Assembly: GCA_016703105.1 (NCBI GenBank)
Contig: JADJCS010000014.1
Coordinates: forward strand, 62,001 to 126,000
Direction of reading: 5' to 3'
DNA from: Flavobacteriales bacterium
Lineage (GTDB): Bacteria; Bacteroidota; Bacteroidia; Flavobacteriales_F; PHOS-HE28
Length of the DNA stretch: 64,000 nucleotides
Part shown: in pieces, positions 26,285 through 32,430 of the stretch
How the letters are laid out: every line of letters starts with the position of its first letter
Numbering within the stretch: the stretch's first letter is position 1
Notes under the pieces: model-generated
The model's input: only the letters and a program-made list of their open reading frames with translations
What the model was told of the DNA's origin: nothing
Databases searched by the model: none
Position numbers and translations under genes: made by a program

Positions 26285-26404
26285 GACTCTATTAGGCCTG
26301 ACTGCCTGAAATTCTATCTGAGCCTCCGACCCGAGTGGAAGACAGGTACCAATAAGGATTCATAGGACTCGCTCCTATCGCGAACGATGGGTCACCTGCC
26401 TTCC
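26285..26404 (-). ncRNA. Candidate IS110 bridge RNA (target- and donor-binding parts)
   Basis: Read on the transposase strand, arms 26404-26394 and 26347-26337 form an 11-bp stem (one G-U). The enclosed loop holds CGTTCGCGA (26386-26378), identical to the left target plus core at the insertion site; then a small hairpin (arms 26378-26373 and 26367-26362); then ATCCTT (26359-26354), which can pair with GAGGAT of the host repeats. Further on, TAGAGTC (26291-26285) is complementary to the IS left end plus core (GACTCTA at 26448-26442). This is the layout of a bridge RNA. Transcript ends are unknown. Confidence 0.6.
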
Positions 26405-26446
26405 TGCTCAGTCCTCTTCAGTGGATCTATCGCAGCAAGTGTAGAG

Positions 26447-26608
26447 TCGCGAACGCGGTCAATTTCCACCCGGGTTCGCGAGGATCCCGAGTCTTCGAGG
26501 GTCCGAAGCGATCTCGTTGGAACCGTGTAGGCTCCTCTTCCTCCACGCACGCTCCCCCGCACGAATTAAAGATCGCTTCGCGCCGAAGACGGACGCTCCC
26601 GAACCCGA
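26447..26608 (+). repeat. REP-like hairpin elements: end of copy 2 and copy 3
   Basis: 26447-26457 is the terminal TCGCGAACGCG of copy 2, displaced by the IS. Copy 3 follows: a GGTTCGCGAGGATCC unit (from 26473), the inner pair CGAAGCGATC (26504-26513) / GATCGCTTCG (26571-26580), and a diverged end (GACGCTCCCGAAC). The segment 26501-26535 is identical to 24560-24594. The gene-free stretch 26219-26647 is thus IS left end plus repeats, then about 40 nt before the next gene. Confidence 0.75.
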
Positions 26609-26647
26609 TAGAGCTTGATCCCGTAGGAACGGAACAACCCCGCTCCC

Positions 26648-27007
26648 ATGCCCCATGTGATCCTGCTCGAAGACGATGCCCTGGTGCGGGCCGTGCTCGC
26701 CCACCGCATGCGCGCTGCCGGCTGGCAGGTCACCGCTCTTTCCAACGGCCTGGAGTTGGAGTTCACCCTGCGCACCACGCCCGCACAACTCATCGTGGTG
26801 GACATCGGCCTGCCGCATGTGGATGGTCTGTCCCTGGTGGAGGATCTCCGCGCCCGTGGCATCCAGGTGCCCGTGATCGTGCTCACCGCCTACGACCAAC
26901 CGCACCTCCTCGCCGCGGTCCAGAACGCTGGTGCGAACGAGCTGATGCAGAAGCCCTGCGACCAGGAGGAGCTGATCGATCGCATGGAGCGACTGCTCGC
27001 GGCCTGA
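26648..27007 (+). CDS. Single-domain response regulator (CheY-like receiver)
   Basis: This 119-residue receiver domain without an output domain has a full acidic pocket (Glu8, Asp9, Asp10), phosphoacceptor Asp52 in LIVVDIGLP, Thr80 in VLTAYD and Lys102 in MQKPCD. It can therefore be phosphorylated by a histidine kinase encoded elsewhere; the target is unknown. It stands alone between repeat copy 3 and the FAD oxidoreductase gene, 19 nt apart. Confidence 0.93.
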   Translation: MPHVILLEDDALVRAVLAHRMRAAGWQVTALSNGLELEFTLRTTPAQLIVVDIGLPHVDGLSLVEDLRARGIQVPVIVLTAYDQPHLLAAVQNAGANELMQKPCDQEELIDRMERLLAA

Positions 27008-27014
27008 TCCGCCG

Positions 27015-27022
27015 CATCTTTG
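27015..27022 (+). promoter_or_regulatory. -7-like box 4 nt before the FAD oxidoreductase start
   Basis: CATCTTTG (one mismatch to TAnnTTTG), then CTCC, then the TTG start at 27027. Confidence 0.35.
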
Positions 27023-27026
27023 CTCC

Positions 27027-28091
27027 TTGTCCACTTCCGCTTTCACACACGATGTGCTGATCATCGGCCAGGGTCTGGCCGGTTCGGTGCTGGCCGATAC
27101 CTGCATCGCCCGCGGCTTGCGCACGGCCGTTCTGGATGTGCCCAAGGAAGGCCGCGCCAGCCACGTGGCCGCCGGCCTGGTGAACCCGGTGTCCATGCGC
27201 CGCACCGTCCTCAGCTGGCGCGCGCCCGAACTGCTGCCCATCGCCGGCGCCTTCTATCGCGAAGCAGGACTGCGCTTCGGCAAGGAGTACTGGCATCCCA
27301 TCCCGCTCATCAAGATCTTCCCCAGCGCCAAGGAGGCCGGGGAGTGGCGTGTGCGCATGAACGATCCCGAGGTAAGCCACTACCTCAGCGATGAACAGAG
27401 CCAGGATCCCGGCCTCAAGCGCGTGGACCAACCCTACGGCCATGGCCAGGTAAAGCGCGCCGCCTGGTTGGATGTGGTGGGCCTGCTCGATGCCTACCGC
27501 AAGTGGTGGAAGGAACAAGGCGCGTTGCACGAACGCACCGTGGAACAAGCGGATGTGCGATCCATCCCGAACGGCGTGGAGGTGCATGGCCTCAGTGCTC
27601 CGTGGCTGGTGTGGAGCGCCGGTCCCTTCAAACCGATGACCGGCCTGGTGCCGGTGCGCGGCGAACGCATCACGGTGCGGTTGCCCGGCCTCGACCTCGG
27701 CGTGCTCGTGCATCGCGGCGGCTTCATCCTGCCGCTGGGCGGCGACAACTACCGCGTGGGGAGCACCTACGATTGGGACAATGTGTGGAGCGGTCCCACC
27801 ACCGAAGCGCGCGAAGAGTTGTTGGCGCGCTTGCGAAAGTTGCTCCTGCGCACGCCCCTCGAACCCGACGAGGACACGCCCTTCAACGTGGTGGACCATT
27901 GGGCCGGTGTGCGCCCCACGGCCATCGATCGCCGCCCGTTGCTCGGGCGTATCGCTCCACATCAGGCGGTCTTCAACGGCCTGGGCTCCCGCGGCGTGCT
28001 GCTCGCGCCGTGGTGCGCGCAGCATTTGCTGGAGCATCTGCTCGAAGGCAAGCCACTGGATCCGGAGGTGGATCTGGGGAGGTTCGCGTGA
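27027..28091 (+). CDS. FAD-dependent oxidoreductase (DAO/glycine-oxidase-like)
   Basis: This 354-residue flavoprotein has a Rossmann FAD-binding motif at the N-terminus (DVLIIGQGLAGSVLA), a DAO-fold middle, and the C-terminal signature of the family (YRVGSTYDWDN, GVRPTAIDRRPLLGRI, LGSRGVLLAPW). Substrate probably an amine or amino acid; cytoplasmic. No ATG lies upstream of the FAD motif in this frame, so TTG at 27027 is used; a -7-like box ends 4 nt before it. The C-terminus runs up to the RAYT-associated repeat region. Confidence 0.85.
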   Translation: MSTSAFTHDVLIIGQGLAGSVLADTCIARGLRTAVLDVPKEGRASHVAAGLVNPVSMRRTVLSWRAPELLPIAGAFYREAGLRFGKEYWHPIPLIKIFPSAKEAGEWRVRMNDPEVSHYLSDEQSQDPGLKRVDQPYGHGQVKRAAWLDVVGLLDAYRKWWKEQGALHERTVEQADVRSIPNGVEVHGLSAPWLVWSAGPFKPMTGLVPVRGERITVRLPGLDLGVLVHRGGFILPLGGDNYRVGSTYDWDNVWSGPTTEAREELLARLRKLLLRTPLEPDEDTPFNVVDHWAGVRPTAIDRRPLLGRIAPHQAVFNGLGSRGVLLAPWCAQHLLEHLLEGKPLDPEVDLGRFA

Positions 28092-28124
28092 TCGAGGGCC
28101 ACGATTCGCGCCACGTTTTGTTCA

Positions 28125-28175
28125 CGCGTTCGCGAGCGTCCATTTTCGGCGCGAAGCGATTTTGTTGGAGCCAAT
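28125..28175 (+). repeat. REP-like element arm next to the RAYT gene
   Basis: 28125-28161 matches the reverse complement of the distal arm of copy 1 (24631-24667) at 34 of 37 positions, then continues with TTGTTGGAGCC, similar to the CTCGTTGGAACC that follows the same arm in copies 1 and 3. Confidence 0.75.
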
Positions 28176-28837
28176 CACTCGCGCGAGCGTCCACGCTCGT
28201 GTGTTCCTGATCTATCTCAGCCAATACCTTTCCGGTATGAGCGAGCGCTACAAATTCGTCGAGGGCGATGCTCACTTCATCACGTTCGCGGTCGTCGGCT
28301 GGGTGGATGTGTTCACGCGACGAGAGTATGCGGAGTTCCTATTGGAGAACCTGGCGTATTGCCGCAAGAACAAAGGATTACGGATCTACGAATTCGTGAT
28401 CATGCCCAACCATGTGCGCCTCATCGCTGCGGCGGCGAACGGGAGCCTCGGGGAGATCATGCGTGACTTCAAGACGTACACGAGCAAGGAACTGGTGAAG
28501 ATGATCGCAGCGAACCCACAGGAGAGCCGCAAGGAATGGATGCTGCGGATATTCAACGAGCACGGTGCTGCGAACCCGCAGAACAAGGGCCATCAGTTCT
28601 GGCAACAGAGCAACCATCCGATCGTGCTGGACACCCCCGAGTTGTACGAACAGCGTTCGCGGTACCTTCGTGAGAACCCGGTGCGCGCTGGCATGGTCAC
28701 TGATGAGACCGCATACATGTGGAGTAGTGCGAACCCGCATTCAGATCTTGAACTCGATGAAGCATGAGGATCAGCATAGGAGTGAAGGCAGACGGCAGAA
28801 GAGCGTTAGCACACGAGCGTGGACGCTCGCGCGAGTG
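28176..28837 (+). mobile_element. RAYT gene bracketed by 28-bp perfect inverted repeats (REPtron-like)
   Basis: 28176-28203 and 28810-28837 are exact inverted copies (28 of 28). Each contains its own short hairpin (CGAGCGT / ACGCTCG). They enclose a REP-associated Y1 transposase gene, the arrangement known for REPtrons or REP-bracketed RAYTs. Confidence 0.8.
28237..28767 (+). CDS. REP-associated tyrosine transposase (RAYT, Y1/IS200-like), probably degenerate
   Basis: This 176-residue protein of the TnpA-REP group has FITFAVVGWVDVFTRREY near the start, EFVIMPNHVRLIA at the metal-binding strand, and RYLRENPVRAG with the likely catalytic Tyr143. The HUH motif normally reads HVH in this group. 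Here it is His59-Val60-Arg61, so one metal ligand is lost and strand cleavage is doubtful. The C-terminus after MWSSA also looks shortened. The start at 28237 is the first Met matching the family. RAYTs cut and move REP hairpins; here the gene is flanked by such repeats. Confidence 0.85.
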   Translation: MSERYKFVEGDAHFITFAVVGWVDVFTRREYAEFLLENLAYCRKNKGLRIYEFVIMPNHVRLIAAAANGSLGEIMRDFKTYTSKELVKMIAANPQESRKEWMLRIFNEHGAANPQNKGHQFWQQSNHPIVLDTPELYEQRSRYLRENPVRAGMVTDETAYMWSSANPHSDLELDEA

Positions 28838-28881
28838 TTGGGTTCTGCTAGACTCGCTCATGACCGACTGATCGTGCAGCC

Positions 28882-30345
28882 ATGAAGATCGTGGCGCTCT
28901 TAGGATTCGCGCTCAATGTCGGGTGCGTCATGGCCCAGGCACTTTTTGATCTTGACACGACCTTTCGTTCGACCGTCGAACGCCGAACGGTGAATTCCAT
29001 TCTACCCCTGCCTGACGGCGATGTGGTCATTTCAGGCATCATGCGCTTCCCGGGAGATGCGAACGATCGCACTGGCGCACGCCTGAACTCCGACGGTACC
29101 CAGGACCTCTCGTTCGCGAACGAGACTTACATGGGGGGCAAGCTCATGCCCTGGAATGGCCGGATCTATGCGGGCAACGGGAATATCGTGCGACGCCTTT
29201 GGCCTAATGGAACACTGGACACCGACTTCATCCTTATGAACGCCGATCCCTATTTCTCTTCTGGCCAAGGGGGCGATTATCATGTATATCCCGATGGTCG
29301 CATCCTAATGACGGGCCTTCACTTATTGAGCGATACCATACACGGCTATGAAGGGTTTTATAGCATGGTCTGGTTCAGCAACACGGGTTACCTCGATACC
29401 ACAGCCCATCACCGCACCAGTGACAACAGCATTTTCGCGTTGGAAGAGCAACCGGATGGGCGATTCTTGTGTAGTGGTTGGATATCGCAATACGAAGGTC
29501 AGCCGGTGGGGCATGTCTTCCGAGTGCTACCAGACGGCGCGCTCGATCCAAGTTTCACCACGGACTTCATATGGGGAGAAGCGAATGCGATCACGGTGCT
29601 GGCGGATCAGCGCATCATTCTCTCGGGCTACATGATCCGGGATGGAATGACAGATACGCTGCGCGTGGTGCGCTTGCTGCCGGATGGATCGTTGGACCCG
29701 ACGTTCAACAACGCTCTCAGCGCACCTAGGGAACAATTCGGAAATCACTCGAACCTAAAGCATACTGTACTGGAGGATGGCCGGATCGTGTTACATGGAG
29801 GCTTTTATCAAGTCGATGGAGAACCGCGCAGTGGCATTGCCATGCTGAACCCTGATGGAGAATTGATCGATGACGCGTTCACGCCGGGAGGCTGCGGCAA
29901 CTACTATGATGAACTGAACAGCATCAACGTACATTCTACCTGGGGAATGGCTCAGGGCCCGGAAGGTGATTGGTATATCCATGGTGGGTACCATGGATAT
30001 GACGACGGAACTAAGAACGATACGTTGCAGCGATTCGTGAGCCGCTTGTACGGTTTGGATGTGGGCGTGAAAGAACCGGCCGCCGAGACGGGATCCGGGT
30101 TACGGCTTTATCCCAACCCCGCCAGCAGTTGGGTAGTGTTAGCGTATGATCTGGACGAGAACGCGATGGGCGGGCCGCTCGTGATCCGCGATCTGATGGG
30201 CAGGGAGGTACATCGCGCAACACTGAAAGGAGCAATGGGTCAAATGCTCTGGGATACCCGCCAAGTACCCGCTGGTAGCTATTCGGTGGTGCTTCAGGGT
30301 GCCTTACAAGGTCCGTTAACTCAAAAATTGATCATTCAGCCATGA
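28882..30345 (+). CDS. Secreted delta-60 repeat protein with T9SS type A signal
   Basis: This 487-residue protein has a signal peptide (MKIVALLGFALNVGCVMAQ), then repeated delta-60 beta-propeller-like units (LPDGDVVISG, VYPDGRILMTG, QPDGRFLCSGW, VLADQRIILSG, RLLPDGSLDPTFNN), and a C-terminal Por-type sorting domain (LRLYPNPASSWVVLAYDL, then QVPAGSYSVVLQG). Exported by T9SS; function unknown. It overlaps its downstream paralogue by 4 nt; a large hairpin covers the junction. Confidence 0.88.
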   Translation: MKIVALLGFALNVGCVMAQALFDLDTTFRSTVERRTVNSILPLPDGDVVISGIMRFPGDANDRTGARLNSDGTQDLSFANETYMGGKLMPWNGRIYAGNGNIVRRLWPNGTLDTDFILMNADPYFSSGQGGDYHVYPDGRILMTGLHLLSDTIHGYEGFYSMVWFSNTGYLDTTAHHRTSDNSIFALEEQPDGRFLCSGWISQYEGQPVGHVFRVLPDGALDPSFTTDFIWGEANAITVLADQRIILSGYMIRDGMTDTLRVVRLLPDGSLDPTFNNALSAPREQFGNHSNLKHTVLEDGRIVLHGGFYQVDGEPRSGIAMLNPDGELIDDAFTPGGCGNYYDELNSINVHSTWGMAQGPEGDWYIHGGYHGYDDGTKNDTLQRFVSRLYGLDVGVKEPAAETGSGLRLYPNPASSWVVLAYDLDENAMGGPLVIRDLMGREVHRATLKGAMGQMLWDTRQVPAGSYSVVLQGALQGPLTQKLIIQP

Positions 30346-30379
30346 AGTACAGCCGCCAAGGGCGGCTGTACTTCATGGC
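30339..30379 (+). repeat. Perfect 19-bp palindrome over a stop/start junction
   Basis: Arms 30339-30357 and 30361-30379 are exact reverse complements with a 3-nt loop (AAG). The stem contains the stop codon of the upstream gene and both candidate ATGs (30342 and 30375) of the downstream gene. No T run follows, so it is not a standard terminator. Confidence 0.9.
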
Positions 30380-31820
30380 AATGGTAGCAACGGCCATTGG
30401 CATAGTACAGGCGCAACAGCCTTTTGATCTCGACACTACCTATCGTACCCAGATAGAGAGGATCTACGTGAACAGTGTTGTGCCATTGCCAGATGGCAAA
30501 GCGGTGATCTCGGGTAGGATGGTCTTCCCCGAATATCCCTTTGATGAGATATTGCTGGCCGGATTGCTCGCGAATGGTTCTTTGGATCCCGACTTCGAAG
30601 TTTCAGGATTGGGGGGGGGTAAACTGGTCGCTTGGAACAACAAATACTATGTACGCGGGGGTAATTCCGTGCGACGTGTAGAACTCGATGGTTCGAACGA
30701 CCTGAGCTTTGGGATCAGCGCTGGCACCGTACCCTATTTCTCACCTGCCCAAGGCGGCGACTACCATGTATACCCCGATGGGGGCATCATCCTCACTGGT
30801 TTCCACACCTTGAGCGATACAGTGCGCGGCTTCGAGGGCACCTACAACGTGATCTGGTTCAGCAATCAAGGTTACTTGGATACTACCGCCACCCACCGCC
30901 AGTGCAATGGCAGCATCGACTTCATCCATGAACTGCCCGATGGCAAGTTCCTGCTCAGCGGGGTGTACACAACCTACGAGGGACAACCTGCCGGGCGGAT
31001 CCTACGTGTGCACCCGGACGGGGCCTTGGATACCACGTTCAACACCAGCATTTATTGGGGGCAGGCCGTTGGTTGCCACGTACTAGCCGACGGTCGGGTT
31101 CTGGCCGCTGGCCGCTTCCAATTGACCGGTGATCCCGATACGCTTCATTTGATCCGGTTGCTGCCCGATGGCACCTTAGACCCCACCTTCAACAACAACT
31201 TACGATCAGTGTACTATTCCGCAGGGGGTTTGATACCCTGGTCCGGCCTCTTTCCCATTTCGGACAGCAGCTACGTGGTGTACGGCGGTTTTTCTTCGGT
31301 GGATGAGCAAGTGCGGGTTGGCATCGCTGCTATCGACACGGCCGGGCAACTCTTGAGTAGTCCTTTCGAGGGTATGGGGTGTGACACTTTTCTATACAAT
31401 GGCACCACGTATGGTTCGATCAGCCGTTTCGTGCCGGACCCGGTCAGCGGAGGCTACTACATCTGCGGAGCCTATCGTGGGTATGATGATGGCTCGGTGA
31501 ACGACACCACGCAGCGCATGGTGAGCCGTTTGTATGGCTTGGACGTGGGCATCGGAGTATCGCCTTCGTGGCAAAGCCCTTCACTCACACTACAGCCCAA
31601 CCCGGCGGACAGAGAAGTGACCATCGGTTATGAGAACGGAACATCGCGCACCGTGATCGCAGTGCGGGATATCACCGGCCGTGAGGTGTTCCGCAAGATG
31701 GCCGGAGCCACGGGCAAGTGGCTATGGGATACCAGCACCCTACCCGCCGGAACCTATGTGGTGACACTGTTGGAGGAAGGCAGCGTGCGCAGCGCGCGAC
31801 GTTTGGTCGTGGCGCGATAA
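30342..31820 (+). CDS. Secreted delta-60 repeat protein with T9SS type A signal (tandem paralogue)
   Basis: This 492-residue protein is clearly similar to the upstream gene throughout (QPFDLDTTYRTQIER against ALFDLDTTFRSTVER; the same ordered PDG repeats; GLDVGIGVSPSW before the tail). The C-terminal sorting domain is LTLQPNPADREVTIGYENG, then TLPAGTYVVTLLE. The start is uncertain: ATG at 30342 overlaps the previous stop (ATGA), while ATG at 30375 gives a more compact signal peptide (MAMVATAIGIVQAQQ). Both lie in the same hairpin. The pair is a tandem duplication. Confidence 0.86.
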   Translation: MKYSRQGRLYFMAMVATAIGIVQAQQPFDLDTTYRTQIERIYVNSVVPLPDGKAVISGRMVFPEYPFDEILLAGLLANGSLDPDFEVSGLGGGKLVAWNNKYYVRGGNSVRRVELDGSNDLSFGISAGTVPYFSPAQGGDYHVYPDGGIILTGFHTLSDTVRGFEGTYNVIWFSNQGYLDTTATHRQCNGSIDFIHELPDGKFLLSGVYTTYEGQPAGRILRVHPDGALDTTFNTSIYWGQAVGCHVLADGRVLAAGRFQLTGDPDTLHLIRLLPDGTLDPTFNNNLRSVYYSAGGLIPWSGLFPISDSSYVVYGGFSSVDEQVRVGIAAIDTAGQLLSSPFEGMGCDTFLYNGTTYGSISRFVPDPVSGGYYICGAYRGYDDGSVNDTTQRMVSRLYGLDVGIGVSPSWQSPSLTLQPNPADREVTIGYENGTSRTVIAVRDITGREVFRKMAGATGKWLWDTSTLPAGTYVVTLLEEGSVRSARRLVVAR

Positions 31821-31837
31821 TACCCGACCCAGTGCGT

Positions 31838-32074
31838 TCAGAGCCGTTCAAGCTCTTGGGTGAACACCTCCACGGTCAGTTTCAGGTCTTCGCGGATGAT
31901 CTTGCGCAACAAACCTTTCGGTAGATCGGCGTTGCCATGGACCGGTACGGTGGTCACACGGCCGTCCGCATGGCGCAAGCGGTGATGCGATCCGTTGATG
32001 CGCACCACGACAAAGCCCATCTTCTGAAGGAGCCGAAGGAGGTCCTTGCCGCTGAGTACCGGCAACTTGTCCAT
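31838..32074 (-). CDS. hicA: HicA toxin (mRNA interferase)
   Basis: This 78-residue dsRBD-fold toxin has the conserved GSHHRLRH segment with the catalytic His30 and the downstream VTTVPVHGNADLPKGLLRKI motif. HicA proteins cleave mRNAs during stress and are neutralised by HicB. The start at 32074 overlaps the HicB stop (TGATG), so the operon is hicB-hicA. The frame is open upstream to 32224, but that part is antisense to nothing and duplicates the HicB region in another frame. Confidence 0.93.
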   Translation of the reverse strand: MDKLPVLSGKDLLRLLQKMGFVVVRINGSHHRLRHADGRVTTVPVHGNADLPKGLLRKIIREDLKLTVEVFTQELERL

Positions 32075-32304
32075 CAAGAAGCCCTCCGTCCCGATGGCAC
32101 TTCTATCTCGCGGAAGCCGACGAACCGGTTCAGTTGTTCCGGCTGCTCTTCCTCCATGCACATCGCGATCACTTCGCGCACGTTGGCGATCGCCTCGTCC
32201 ACCGTCTTGCCATAGCTGTGGCACCCCTTGAAGGCTGGGCAGCTTACGATGAAGACCCCATCCTCATCGGTCTCGATCATCAGCGGAAGGTGAACCGTGT
32301 CCAT
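32074..32304 (-). CDS. hicB: HicB antitoxin
   Basis: This 76-residue antitoxin has a partial RNase-H-like fold: the N-terminal IETDEDGVFIVSCPAFKGCH, then GKTVDEAIANVREVIAMC, typical of HicB. There is no extended C-terminal DNA-binding domain, so autoregulation may depend on the small fold or on the toxin complex. It precedes hicA with a 1-nt overlap. A perfect -7 box (TATCTTTG) lies 18 nt upstream. Confidence 0.93.
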   Translation of the reverse strand: MDTVHLPLMIETDEDGVFIVSCPAFKGCHSYGKTVDEAIANVREVIAMCMEEEQPEQLNRFVGFREIEVPSGRRAS

Positions 32305-32322
32305 TGTATTGTATGCTTAGGC

Positions 32323-32330
32323 CAAAGATA
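32323..32330 (-). promoter_or_regulatory. Bacteroidota-type -7 box for hicBA
   Basis: TATCTTTG on the minus strand matches TAnnTTTG exactly, 18 nt before the hicB start at 32304. Confidence 0.5.
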
Positions 32331-32430
32331 GGCTCCTGTGGCTCTGGATCCGGTTCGGGAAAGGCGCAAGTGTGCTTCCGCACACCCGACCTTTACCCCT
32401 CGGCGTTCCATTTCCAAACGCCATGAACGG

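Larger units (their letters stand above)
25200..26448 (-). mobile_element. IS110-family insertion sequence, deduced boundaries
   Basis: About 1249 bp. One transposase gene on the minus strand has a long non-coding left end (26219-26448) and a very short right end (25200-25210), the IS110-group layout. Boundaries are inferred because joining 25197/25199 to 26449 through the shared TC (GA on the transposase strand) restores the terminal CGCGTTCGCGAG motif of the REP-like element. There are no long terminal inverted repeats, as expected. A 9-bp inverted pair ATCCTTATT (25207-25215) / AATAAGGAT (26351-26359) is present. Confidence 0.75.

Noticed and set aside
32370..32385. Short hairpin GTGTGC-TTCC-GCACAC upstream of the A2M gene
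   Set aside because: A 6-bp stem without a T run in a divergent promoter region is too weak to call a terminator or operator.
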